Assembly: GCF_038502225.1 (NCBI RefSeq) | Contig: NC_091312.1 | Span: forward strand, 29,109,910 to 29,173,909 | DNA length: 64,000 nt | Origin: Cherax quadricarinatus | Taxonomy: Eukaryota > Arthropoda > Malacostraca > Decapoda > Parastacidae | Direction of reading: 5' to 3' | Part shown: positions 37,951-48,493 of the stretch, piece after piece | Layout: every line of letters begins with the position of its first letter | Numbering within the stretch: position 1 is the stretch's first letter | The notes under the pieces: generated by a model | Databases searched by the model: none | Told to the model about the DNA's origin: nothing | Seen by the model: the letters and a program-made list of their open reading frames with translations, nothing else | Made by a program: the position numbers and the translations under genes

Positions 37951-38332
37951 CTGGAAGACTCACCAGAAACGTCGTGAGCTGCCACCTGACTGATGTAAAC
38001 AAAACTCAGCTGATCTCTCATTCCCCGGCCATATCACGTGACTTCCACGTGACTACCGCGATATAGTTCACAACTTTCAAACCATCTCGCAATATATAGA
38101 TCCCTGGAGTTCGCAGTCTCCACAGCAATAGCGACTGGTGGCTCCATATCCCATGGTGAAGTTTAGCGAGCCAGAGGCAGGAGCCATGACTCGCACACAC
38201 TGCCCCTCCCCGCGCGAGAGAGAGAGAAAAGTGTTGAGACGTGACACTGGCACACTCCACCTCCCCGTCTGCACGAGACTGATGCCCGAGCAACACTGGC
38301 ATGTGGTGCACCGACCCCAGGTATTTATACAA
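37951..38332 (-). promoter_or_regulatory. Possible promoter and first exon (weak)
   Basis: On the minus strand a TATAAATA box (38322-38329) stands upstream of GC-richer sequence, an arthropod-like TCAGT word lies at 38278-38282, an open frame with MGYGATSRYCCGDCELQG lies downstream, and a good splice-donor word CTGGTGAGTC lies at about 37952-37961. Together these could be the start of a host transcript. Against this, the TCAGT is about 45 bp from the TATA box instead of the usual ~30, no downstream exon is recognisable, and (GA)-rich tracts flank the region. I treat it as a hypothesis only. Confidence 0.2.
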
Positions 38333-38616
38333 GGGAGGAGGAGGAGGAGGAGGAGGAAGAAGAAGAAGAGGAGGATCACGTGGAGTCTCACCCCCCTTTC
38401 CCCTCTCTAGTTCCCCTCCCCTCCCCTCCCCTCCCTTACACTGTTTTTTAAACCCCTGATTTAATCTTTTACTTTTTTATTAAGGGAATTACATCGCAAA
38501 GGATTTTTTTTTTCTTTATGGTTTAGTCCGTTTTCTCATAATTATTTAGAGAAATTTTATCTAGTAATTTTTTCTTGCAAACTACTAATGACGAGAAAAG
38601 TTTTAAAAAATGGCTT

Positions 38617-38623
<7 letters not shown>
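38333..38623. repeat. Purine tract and low-complexity sequence
   Basis: GGAGGA/AGAAGA run at about 38334-38371, then a CCCCTCCCCTCC stretch around 38400-38435 and T-rich sequence. No gene seen. Confidence 0.7.

Positions 38624-38699
<76 letters not shown>
38624..38699. repeat. (CT)n microsatellite
   Basis: About 76 bp of perfect CT repeat. Confidence 0.97.
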
Positions 38700-38701
<2 letters not shown>

Positions 38702-39825
38702 TCCTTCAGAGAGAGAGATAACGCAAGGAAAGCTGCATCAGTGGTGACGCATTGCAAGCTCCTTCATTAGTGAAGCAAGGAAAAGCTGCTTCAGCAGTGA
38801 CACAAGAAAAAACTGCTTCAGCGAATTTAATCGCCACTCTTTGAAGTAGCTTATCGTTGCGCGCAGCGGGCGCAGTGTTCTTGTTGCAGAACATTCACTC
38901 CCCGTGGCTGCAACATTCTCAGTGTGTGAGTGCAGGCTTCCAGCGGCCTACCTCGCTGCTGCTGCCTGAGTTAAGGTGAACCACGTGCACTCTCATACAA
39001 GGTCATGACCTCTCCTTAGTTGTGGTTGTCTAAGAAACTACGGAAGACAATTGAGGGAATTAAGACAGGCAGTAAGAAGGCAGGTAATGCCTACATTATT
39101 TCTTGAAGACGGTCATTTATCTTCCTTGAGAGTTCTGAGGAGAATCTGGCCATATTAATGATAAAATTAGACTGTTACACACTGCTAACCCGCACATAGC
39201 AGATGTTTCGGTCCGACTAAATACGGTTTGTTTGTGTATTGTTCCAATCACAGTATTGTGTCTTACTGTTCTTTATATCTGTTTAGATACAATATAAACT
39301 AGTGACAACAAATCTGGTCTTCTTCCCATTCATGACGACGCCAGCGATCTACCGAAACATAATGTAAACAAAGATACTACGGAAGCTGCTGGTAGATCCA
39401 CAATGATGAAGTGAAGCATTACACAAGATGACGAGTATTGTACAGTGCTTTCTAGTACAAAGTACAAAAGAAAAAAACACAGCTGGTTCTGGGAAACTCA
39501 GCCCTCACAGTGTCGTTCACCGTCACCACAAACAACTCGGGTGAGGCAGACAAGAGATGTTAGCGCTAACTGTGACCAAGACAAAGTCGCTAAAGCGTTT
39601 ACAACCAGAGCAAGAGAGGTGAGGCAGCCTCGTCTTCAGGAACACCTTTGAAGGTCTAGTTAACGTAACTCAGAGTTGTGACTTGATGTTCCAGGACGGA
39701 CCGAAACTAAGTAATAAGTTTCCTCTCTTAAAATGTTCCAGCCACTGTATTGTGACGTATTCCTCGGTATCTCATGTTTAATGAGATGACCATTATAAAT
39801 CAGTGTGTTTAATTTAGTATGGCCA
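38700..39825. other. Unassigned sequence
   Basis: About 1.1 kb without tandem repeat apart from a short degenerate AAGCTGCTTCAGCAGTGACAC pattern at 38730-38820. A 68-codon open frame at 39445-39651 (plus) has no motif I can support. No RNA gene was recognised. Confidence 0.5.
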
Positions 39826-40875
39826 CATGTACTAACCTATATGCACAAATCTATATGTGGTTTCAGAGGGTCGAGTCTTAGTTCCTGACCCCATCTCTTA
39901 ACTTGCTGTTTGACAGATTCACTCCTAGCCTCGTGAGTGCTTTCGTGCCTACGACTACTCATAAAACTGTTAAAGGAGCCTGCTGCTACCACCTTTTCGT
40001 CTCTCAAACACTCTATCCCTGTCTGTCCTGTCAGTTTCTCTGGGTATTTTGAATGTTATTATCATGTTGTCCCTGGTTCTCCTGCTTCCAGTGTCATTAG
40101 GCTCAACTCCATTAGTCTCTCCTCGTAGCTCATATCTCTTAGTTCTGAATCTAGCTTTCGCACTTTCTGCAGTTTCTTAATAAAATTTTTCATATGTGGA
40201 TTCCATGCATACTCCAAGATGGGGCAGACATATATTCTATGAAGAGGCCGGACTGACTCTCTGTTGACATTCCTGAAGGCTACTCCTAGATTCGTTTTCT
40301 GGACCATTGGCTGCAGAGGTTATTCGGTTAATGCGAGTCTTCGGCTATATGTCAAGCACTATGCACAACCCTAGATCTTTTCTCTTTAAAAGTAGTCTTC
40401 AGCCTCTCTCCCCAGAGTCTATCTTCTGTGTCCTATCTTCTTGGGCATTCCCCCATCTTCATAACTTTGCATTTACTGGAGTTGAAATCACGCAACCACT
40501 CTTCGAACCAGTCTTGCAGCTTGTTCAGAGCCATCTGTAGTCTTCCTCTGTCCTTTTTTTGTATTCTCCATATTAGTTTCACATCTTGAGCAAATCAAGA
40601 TTGTGTTTAACTCAACCCCATTTTGTATGTCATTCACATACCCAGAAACAGTCCAGGTCCTAATACGAATCCTTATAGAACCCCGCTAATTACTCTCCTC
40701 CTTCCGATGTACCATCCAGGACAATCACTCGTTGCTTCCTTCCACTGTGGTATTCTTTGATCCATTGAAGCATGTTCCTCTTATTCCTGTCTCTGTCTCA
40801 AGTTCTTATCCCAGTCTCTTGTAAGGGATACTATCAAACGGCTTTGTTGCTATGTTATTCTCCAGTCATGGCTCA
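39826..40875 (-). pseudogene. Decayed CR1 element (RT to 3' tail)
   Basis: Reading the minus strand from 40875 to 39826, broken frames give in order FDSIPYKRL, WIKEYHSGRKQRVIV, VLGPGLF with VNDI, LQDWFEEWLRDFNSSKCKVM, KTTFKEK-DLG, then VCPILEY-AWNPH, LSELRDMSYEERL-like and ELSLMTLEAG, followed by the CR1 tail (TCAGGAACTAAGACTCGACC and ATAGGTTAGTAC). The same motifs occur in the same order in the intact-frame copy at 7367-9209. The catalytic FADD box is destroyed here and there are many frameshifts. It is an older, dead copy in opposite orientation, ending next to the 34-bp array. Confidence 0.85.
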
Positions 40876-40904
40876 CTATCTTCCATTCAATGTGTTAACA
40901 CGTA

Positions 40905-41061
40905 TAACTCAGTGTGTTCTGCTCAACGAGGTTACACCTGATGCTCAGAGTTCTGTTTAACGAGGTCACACCTGATGCTCAGTGTGTTCTTTTGTTTAAC
41001 GAGGTCACATCTGAAGCTCAGTGTGTTCTGCTTAACGAGGTCACACCTAAAGCTCAGTGTT
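40905..41061. repeat. 34-bp minisatellite, part 1 of 3
   Basis: Units contain GTTTAACGAGGTCACACCTG and AAGCTCAGTGTTCT. This is the left piece of an array that continues at 43906-44399 and 45664-46483 and is interrupted by two insertions. Confidence 0.93.
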
Positions 41062-42602
41062 GGAAATAAATGGTATAAAATACCGACACAATGGAAATAT
41101 AAACACATATGCAGTATAATGTGATCCTTTATTGACAACGTTTCGCCCACACAATGGGTTGGAAGGTACGCGAGTATTTATAGTCAGGTTCAGAATGCTG
41201 AGGTCAGGTGGAGAATGGTGCATCTGATGTTGTACCGAGTGGGGTTATAGAGTCTTAAATCTTGGGTAGCTTGAAAGGGAGATTGGATAAGTTTGTGAGC
41301 AGACCTTCTGCAGTGTTCTTCCATTCCTATGCTCTTATGTGGGATAGTGATGAAGAAGTTTCTTGACAAGTGGTTCAGCTATGTTATAGAAGCCATTATT
41401 CTGGTTGAAGTTGTCGGATATAGAGATAAGCGATGATTCCAGGATTCTTCGGTATTGAGTTTTGTCTTCTGTGGCGATAAGTCTTGAGTTTCTGTAGTTT
41501 ATTAAATGGTTGTGTGAATTACGGTGTTGTACACAGGCATTCCTTGTATCGTCAGATCTGTTTGCATATTGGTGTTCTGAAATACGTGTTTGGAGGTCCC
41601 TTGATGTTTCGCCAACGTATAATTTGCTGCAGTCATTACAAGGGATTATGTATACTCCTGCAGAGGATGGAAACTTGCCCTGTCTATCACTGGTAATGTC
41701 CTTGATGGTCGTGGTTGTGGAGGTAGATACTTGGAATGAGGTATTGGAAAAGATGTTGGAAACGTGGACCGTGGTACCACCATCTCAGCTAGACAGTCTT
41801 CTAGGAAGATGTGTCGGTTCCGAAGACTATTAGCTTTGAGTAGGAGAGAAAGGTATTCTCTGTATGCTATGTCCATAGTGTGTTGCAGTGTCAGACAAGA
41901 TGGTATAAACCTTGGTAATAAATACCGACAAGTTGGTTTAGAAAGACACGTAAGCAAACACTATAACATATTTATTAGAAAAACGTTTCGGTCCTGGGAC
42001 CTTGATCACTGGTACCACGGTCCACTCCTCGACATGTTGGAAACGTGTTTGGCAATGGAGTTGGTTGGGAGGACTATGTATCTCTTCTCGGCAGTGTCTT
42101 CTCTGGGTGTGTTGAAGATGTTTAATGCCCGTCGTCTGCAGTCTCTGATGAAGTGACGAGGATAGTGGAGTTTAGAAAATACTTGTTCAATTATAGTGCA
42201 TTCTTCCTCACAAAACTCATTGCTGCACATTCTGAGTGCACGCAGGAAGAAGCCTATAATTACACCACGTTTAGTTTTGGTGTCGTGGTGAGAGTAGAAG
42301 TGAAGAAGATCGTTTTGGATGGTGCGTTTTCGATACTTTAAAACGAAATTCATGGTCAGCTTTGCAGAGAAGAACATCAAGGAAAGGAAGAGTGTTGTCG
42401 ACTTCTTCTTCAAGTGTGAACTGGATTGAAGGCTCGACCTGGTTGAGCTTGTCTTGGAGAGCTTGAACGTTGAAGCGTCTAGGAGTTATGAGGAGAATGT
42501 CGTCAACATAACGGAGCCAGGTGACAGACGAAAGAATAATGGTGGAGAAACGCTCGGCTTCTAGATGTTCCATGTACAGGTTCGCCAGGACCGCACTATA
42601 CG
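41062..42602 (-). pseudogene. Penelope-like element: RT C-terminus and GIY-YIG endonuclease
   Basis: On the minus strand the RT fragment begins SAVLANLYMEHLEAERF and carries the YVDD box (42499-42510) and LPFLDVLL, then after a frameshift near 42330-42345 RKRTIQNDLLHFYSHHD and TKTKRGVIIGFFLRALRMCS. The endonuclease follows: AGVYIIPCNDCSKLYVGETS (GVY at 41650-41658), RISEHQYANR and NHLINY, the Penelope version of GIY-YIG with its cysteine pair. Penelope-like elements combine exactly these two activities to nick DNA and copy their RNA. A 267-bp insertion (41767-42033) splits the two parts; removing it with one 14-bp repeat would put RT and endonuclease back in one frame. The 5' half is missing: the element stops at 42602 against a CR1 fragment. 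The 3' end (41062-41170) carries GGGCGAAACGTTG and TGTCGGTAT, typical of the element's terminal region. Confidence 0.88.
41767..42033 (-). mobile_element. 267-bp insert: 5' terminal piece of another Penelope-like element
   Basis: Flanked by the perfect 14-bp direct repeat ATGTTGGAAACGTG (41753-41766 and 42034-42047), and near its ends by inverted GTGGACCGTGGTACCA (41764-41779 and the complement at 42010-42025). On the minus strand it first shows a terminal region (GGTCCCAGGACCGAAACG, then TGTCGGTAT) and then a frame starting MDIAYREYLSLLL and continuing RNRHIFLEDCLAEMVVPR, which resembles the N-terminus of Penelope-like proteins. So it is a terminal repeat plus about 38 codons, inserted into the RT-endonuclease linker of an older copy. 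Confidence 0.75.
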
Positions 42603-42627
42603 TAGTGCCGCACTCAGTGCGGCACTA
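42603..42627. repeat. Hairpin at the Penelope/CR1 junction
   Basis: Perfect 11-bp arms TAGTGCCGCAC and GTGCGGCACTA around TCA. A second overlapping palindrome (GCACTA, TACG, TAGTGC) lies just to the left at 42593-42608. The word ATAGTGC occurs on both sides of the join in opposite orientations. Confidence 0.9.
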
Positions 42628-43905
42628 TGCCAGTTTGTAGTGATATGTTAAAAAGATTAGCCAAAGGTATGCTAAGTTCCTCTTTACATTCCTTTAACAC
42701 CCTTGCAAACAGTTCATCAGGACCTGGAGATTTGTTAGGTTTTAGTTTCTCTATTTGTCTGAGGACCATGTCACTAGTTACCGCAATCGTACATAGTTTA
42801 TTATCCTGTTCTATATAATCTATTATTTTAGAAATATCGCTAGTATTTTCCTGGGTGAAAACTGAGAGGAAGTAGGTATTGAGAATTTCACACATGTTCT
42901 TATCACTGTCAGTGAACTGACCAGATTTACTCTTAAGTGGTCCAATCTTGTCCCTAATCTTACTTCTGTATACATGAAAGAACCCTTTTGGGTTAGTCTT
43001 TGAATCCCTTGCAACCTTAGCCTCATAATCCCTTTTTGCTTTTCTTATTCCTTTCTTTATTTCTCTCCTTAATTGAATATAATGATTTCTTAACTGCCCA
43101 TCCCCTCTTTTGATACTCCTATATATGCCTCTCTTTTGACCAATGAGATGTTTTAATCTATTGTTCATCCATTTGGGATCATTTTTGTTTGATCTAATTT
43201 CCCTACTCGCAACAAAAGTTGTCTGGGCAGCTAGAACTATGCTCTGAAAAACGCCATATTTACAACCAAGATAACCTACCTGACCCATAGTCAGGTCATC
43301 CCAATTTAGCCCACCCAGGTAATTTTTCAGTCTCATGAAGTCGGCCAAACGAAAATCTGGGACAAAGATTTGATTGCAGTTATCTGGGTAATTCCATGAT
43401 ATATTGAAACTAAGTGATTTGTGATCACTTTCCACAAGCTCATCATTAACCTTAAGATTATTAATTAGTGAATCTTTGTTGACAAGAACCAAGTCAAGCA
43501 GATTGTTTCCTCTAGTTGGTTCTGTCACAACCTGTTCTAAAAAGCAATCCTGAACCGTATCAAGAAAGTCACTAGACTCAAGATTTCCTGTCATATTGTT
43601 CCAATCAATTTGTCTAAAGTTAAAATCTCCCATTATCACAATATTTTCATATCTAGATGCCTTATGAATTTCGTCCCATAACAGCTTACTGCACTCCCTC
43701 TCAAGGTTTGGGGGTCTATAAATCACACCCAAAATTAATTTGTCACATCCCTCGAGAAACTGTAACCAAACAGATTCAGTGTTCGATGTTTCTAATCTTA
43801 AATCATGTCTAAAACAGCAATTTAAATTTTCTCTGACATACATCGCCACACAACCACCCTTCCTGTTGACCCTATCAGTGTGGAATAGTTTATAACCCTG
43901 TATGT
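42617..43905 (-). pseudogene. CR1-like fragment: endonuclease to start of RT
   Basis: One open frame of about 430 codons on the minus strand. It starts part way into the apurinic-type endonuclease (NIQGYKLFHTDR, GGCVAMYVRENL), continues with ILGVIYRPPN, MGDFNFRQIDW (GDFN at 43619-43630), EPTRGNNLLDLVL and the catalytic SDH (43421-43429), then the basic linker (NDPKWMNNRLKHLI, EIKKGIRKAKRDYE, KTNPKGFFHVYRSKIR) and the first RT residues (IEKLKPNKSPGPDEL) to TGIVP, where it is cut by the Penelope junction. The beginning of the endonuclease with its first catalytic asparagine and glutamate is missing. The open frame suggests a fairly young insertion. It complements the CR1 at 7367, which has only the RT half, but linker sequences differ enough that the two may be different subfamilies. 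Confidence 0.88.
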
Positions 43906-44399
43906 TTAGCAAGGTCACATCTGAAGCTCAGTTTTCTGTTTAACGAGGACACACCTGAAGCTCTGTCTTCTGCTTAGCGAGGCCACACCTGAAGCTCAAT
44001 GTTCTGTTTAACGAGGTCACACCTTAAGCTCAGTGTTCTGTTAAAAGAGGTCACACCTGAAGATCAGTATTCTGTTTAACGAGGTCACACCTGAAGCTCA
44101 GTGTTTTGTTTAACGAGCTCACACCTGAAGTTGAGTGTTCTGTTTAACGAGGTCACATCTGAAGCTCAGTGTTCTGTTTAACGAGGTCACACCTGAAGCT
44201 CAGTGTTCTGATTAGCGAGGTCAAACTTGAAGTTAAGTGTTCTCTTGAGCAAGGTCAGCCCTCTAAGCTCAGTGTTCTGTTTCACGAGGTCACACCTGAA
44301 GCTCAGTGTTCTGTTAAGCTAGGTCACATCTGAAGCTCAGTGTTCTGTTTAACGAGGTCACACCTGAAGCTCAGTGTTCTGTTTAGCGAGGTCACACCT
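43906..44399. repeat. 34-bp minisatellite, part 2 of 3
   Basis: About 15 units with GTTTAACGAGGTCACACC and GAAGCTCAGTGTTCT; moderate divergence (AGCGAGG, AGCAAGG, TCAAACTTG). Ends in CACCT, which is duplicated after the LTR insertion. Confidence 0.94.
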
Positions 44400-45663
44400 T
44401 GTTGCAACCCCTGAATGGGTTACAATGTAGACGATGTATATTATTATGTATATTACCTTTTCATGTAATTTTATATTGCTTATATTTGCGATAATAGCTA
44501 AATCGTGAATATATTGCTTTATATTATTATTTGTCTTAGTTACTTTTATTAGGTAGGATGTAACACACATTATATGCTCATAGTTCAATTCTTGATTGTC
44601 TAACTACTGCAATTATCGCTTGTGACTCGTTACTCTGCCGGCTTCTGTTGCTGAGCAGCAGCTGTCCACGGAGCTATCACGTGATCGAGGGGCGGGGGTG
44701 ATCGCACCTCGCCTGAAGTATTCAGTTGGATGCATTCCAGACAAGAAGTGCCTAAATCTCCCTTATTGGCCCTTGTTGGAAGATCGTCTCTTGTCTTATT
44801 ATTGTTGTTAGTTCTGGAGACTCTGTTCACAGAACACTGTCGAGACTTAGTGATTTTCGACGCTGTACTGAGGTTGTGTGTCGCATAGACACTCTGAGTA
44901 ACTCAGGTCCTGAGCTGTAGCTTCTGACCTAATTTGTACTGGAATCTGTGTACTGTCACAGTCGGGGATTTTCTTATGCTGAACTTAGATTCAGTAGTAG
45001 GGGAGTTTTGTGACTTTTGTGGAGGATCTGCTGATGGTCCCTACTTGGTGTCGTTATATTATCTCCTTGTTCCTGATTCTGTGTCGCAGTTGCTTGTTAT
45101 ATTGCTATTGGGCTTAGCATTCTTTTTATTGTTCAAGCAGACTGTTCTGATTGCCAGTTGGTCAAGAAGTTTGTTTATGAGAGAACTTTGTCAGTCACTT
45201 ATTTAAGTCTAGTCGAGTCGTGAGACATAGCGAACTACTTAGAGCACTTACACACATACAAATATGTACAAATAAGTTTGTGTGAAATATCTTATTAAAT
45301 GTTAATGTACCAGACGGTACTTAAGACATAAATATGTGATATGTGCTTTCAGCACAATAATACTGTACACGAGAGAAGTGATTATTGTTATTTTGATTAC
45401 TGTGATTAATTTAATTTAATTTAATTTGATATACGCCTAGACAACTTAATTAATAAATTTATTAAATTTTAATTTCTCTAGTAGTAGCCTACCAGTTGTA
45501 ATCCTGAAGCACTATTGAATCATACTGAATTCTAATGGATAATTGGACAAGGATACTGACTACTTGTTACGAAAACCCAGTAACAGGCTGGATGCTAGAA
45601 GGGCAGTCCTTTCTAGTATTCACTGGAGATCTCTAAGCTTTTAGAATCGCGTTTTTTGTAACA
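44400..45663 (+). mobile_element. Solo LTR (1264 bp) with 5-bp target duplication
   Basis: Starts TGTTGCAACCCCTG, ends TTTTTTGTAACA, and is flanked on both sides by CACCT (44395-44399 and 45664-45668), which is the interrupted sequence of the 34-bp array. A second full-length copy is at 62069-63331. TG...CA ends, length and 5-bp duplication fit an LTR retrotransposon LTR left after recombination. No internal gene, polypurine tract or primer site is attached. Orientation is given from the AATAAA-like words near the right end (TTAATAAATTTATT) and is tentative. The 90-codon open frame at 44934-45206 is not conserved enough in the second copy to be called a gene. Confidence 0.85.
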
Positions 45664-46483
45664 CACCTGAATCTCAGTGTTCTGATTAGCGAGGTCAGAC
45701 TTGAAGCTCAGTGTTCTGTTTAGTGAGCTCAGCCCTTTAAGCTCAGTGTTGTTTCACGAGGTCACACCTAAAGTTCAGTGTTCTGTTTAGCGAGGCTACA
45801 CCTGAAGCTTAGTGTTCTGTTTAACTAGGTCACACCTGAAGCTTAGTGTTCTGTTTAACGAGGTCACACCTGAGGCTTAGTGTTCTGTTTAACGAGGTCA
45901 CACCTGAAGATTAGTGTTCTGTTAAACGAGGTCACGCCTGTAGCTCAGTGTTCTGTTTAACGAGGTTACACCTGAAGTTCAGTGTTCTGTTTAGCGAGGT
46001 CACACCTGAAGCTTAGTGTTCTGTTTAACGAGGTCACACCTGATGCTTAGTGTTCTGTTTATCGAGGTCACACCTTAAGCTTAATGTTCTGTTAAATGAG
46101 GTCACACCTGAAGCTCAGTGTTCCGTTTAACGAGGTCACACCTGAAGCTCAGTATTCTGTTTAACGAGGTCACACCTGAAGCTCAGTGTTCTGTTTAACG
46201 AGGTCACACCTGAAGCTCAGTGTTCTGTTTAACGAGGTCACACCTGAAGCTCAGTGTTCTGTTTAACGAGGTCACACGTGAACCTCAGTGCTGTTAAACG
46301 AGGTCACAAATGAAACTCAGTGTTCTGTTTAACGAAGTCACACCTTAAGCTCAGTATTCTGTTTAACGAAGTTACTCCTGAAGCTTAGTGTTCTGTTTAA
46401 AGAGGTGACACCTGAAGCTCAGTGTTCTGTTTAACGAGGTCACACCTGAAGCTTAGTGTTGTATTTAACGGTGTGTTGCGGCC
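45664..46483. repeat. 34-bp minisatellite, part 3 of 3
   Basis: About 24 units of the same GAGGTCACACCTGAAGCTCAG type, ending at TTTAACGG where the unclassified segment begins. Confidence 0.94.
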
Positions 46484-48101
46484 CCCTACCAAACTAGTGG
46501 TTAAATGGTTAACCTGCCGGCCGGCAGTACCACTGGGTAAGCCATCAAACCTAATGTGGGGACTGCTGAGCCGGCCTTAGAGCAGTATGTACCTGAACAC
46601 CTCACGGTACGCATCCAAGCATTAATTACCAGAACACCTTACAGTATAGATCTACTGGCAGTAGAGAGTGTTCTCCTGCCCATCTTTTGGTATTCTACTG
46701 GCTTCTACTGATTTTAGAAGAGCCGCTCATCGCAGCTCACTGAGTCTGTTGGCCTCAGTTACTTGACGGCCGCACTCAGTGAGCTTGCAGCATGGTGTTC
46801 TGCTAGTAATTCATCGGACCACCTTGCGGTGTGTCAATTGGTCTTGAAGGCGGTAGATAGTACTCACCAGACCATCTTACGGTGTACTTACGGCCTTAGA
46901 GAGTATTTACAGGACTACCGGTGATGTCTGCGGACTCACCGCCTACACTGGTCAACTGTGGGCCGGAGCCATCTGATGCTGTTTTAGTGGGACATTACAT
47001 GAAGAAAAGGTTGGAGTGTTACACTGAACTTGGCTAGGACCGTAGTGTGACACTTAGGGAAGTATGGAGTGGAACACTGAGATATGCTACAGGACCGTAG
47101 TGGAACACTGACAAGAAAAGGGTGTCTTGTGACACTGAAGATGGCCTGGTTGTAGTGTACACTGAATAGTATCGAGTGACTGGCCTCTCGAAAGACGCTA
47201 CGTCGATAGTGAGTGAGTCGCAGAGACAAGGGTGTCAAGTGTGACACATTCGAGAAAGGGTGTGGATGACGCAGAGAAAAGGGTGTCGTGTGACACGGAG
47301 AGCTGGAGTGTCTGGTGACAGAAAAAAAAGGGTGTCAAGGGACACGGTTGCGAAGGAGCGTCATCACACGGCGAAAAGGGTGTAGAGTGACACGGTGAAG
47401 GAGCGTCACAACTCGAGTAAGTGTCGTGTGGGACCCACAGCGCATTATAAGTGTCGTGTGAGACACGGAGTTGATCATAATTTATTATACAAATGTTATT
47501 TATAATTTATTATTTAGGCATAGATATATATATATTTTAAGATGCTAATAATTTATTATTGTAACATGTATATATATTTTAAATACCTCTAGACCAAAGA
47601 TTGATTATTATATAATATTAAAGATTCATTTATTTTAACGTGTATATGTATCCCTAACTCTTTATAACAAAATGTGTATTACAACCCAGGATTCCAAATG
47701 GCCTGTTATCCCGGGTGTAATGGGAGCAAAATAAACACAGCAGAAAAAGTTTAGACTTATATTATCCTTCACCAATTTACAACAGCAATATGTACACTAT
47801 GTACAGTGATAAGTATAGTGCACTCCACGGTAAGCAAGGCAGAAATAGAAGCCACAAGATAGCAGACCGTGCTTCAACCAGCTCTAGAATGGGAATGACA
47901 AGGGCAGACAGGAGAGCGGTACCCACATAACCTCTGCGATTGCCAAACCATCTTCTTATTGGCTAGAACCTGGTCACTAGTTGAACGACGGGGCCCCATC
48001 ATCAACTCTTAGCAACCTGGTTCGTTGGTTGAGGGAGATAGCCTGTAAATGAGGGTGTGTACATGCGCCGAATAAAGGTTACGAACTCTTTGCATGCCAC
48101 A
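46484..48101. other. Unclassified segment with LTR-like edges
   Basis: Begins TGTTGCGGCCCC, similar to the start of the solo LTRs, right where the 34-bp array stops. At 46980-47470 loosely repeated words (AAAAGGGTGTC, GTGACACGG, GGAACACTG) form a degenerate repeat. An AT-rich part follows, then 47675-48101 begins TGTATTACAACCC and ends GCATGCCACA next to the GGT array, so it too has TG...CA ends. No flanking duplication could be found for either span and no coding frame is supported. It may be one or two decayed LTRs. Confidence 0.35.
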
Positions 48102-48493
48102 GTGATGATGGTGGTGGTGGTCAAGGTGATGATGGTGGTGGTGGTCAAGGTGATGATGGTGGTGCTGCTGATGGTAGTAGTGGTGATGGTGGTGTTGGTG
48201 GTGATGGTGATTGTGATGGTGGAGGTGGCGGTAATGGTTGTGGTGATGTGGTGGAGGTGGCGGTGATGTGGTGGATGTGGTGATGGTGGTTTTCATGGTG
48301 ATGGTGATGATGGTGTTGGTGGTGATTGTGGTTGTGATGGTGGCGGTAATGGTTGTGGCGATGTGGTGGAGGTGGTGGTGGTAATGGTGGTTTTGATTGT
48401 GATTGTGATGGTGATTGTGGTGATGGTGGTGGTGGTGGTGTTGGTGGGGGTGGTGTTGGTCGTCATAGTAGTGGTGGTGGTGGTCATGGTAGT
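48102..48493. repeat. GGT/GAT-rich array, part 1 of 3
   Basis: Irregular mixture of GATGGTGGTGGT triplets with GTCAAGGTGAT and GTTGGTGGT variants. Its right end TGGTCATGGTAGT (48481-48493) is one copy of the target duplication of the LINE that interrupts the array. Confidence 0.93.

Noticed and set aside
39445..39651. 68-codon frame
   Set aside because: No recognisable motif, no splice or promoter context, and length is within chance expectation.
44934..45206. Small membrane-protein-like frame in the solo LTR, also present at 62630-62986
   Set aside because: The frame is shared only because the LTRs are copies; amino-acid changes are as frequent as expected without selection and the C-termini diverge.
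47675..48101. 427-bp TG...CA segment as a complete LTR
   Set aside because: No target duplication: left flank AAATG and right flank GTGAT do not match, so I kept it only as part of an unclassified segment.
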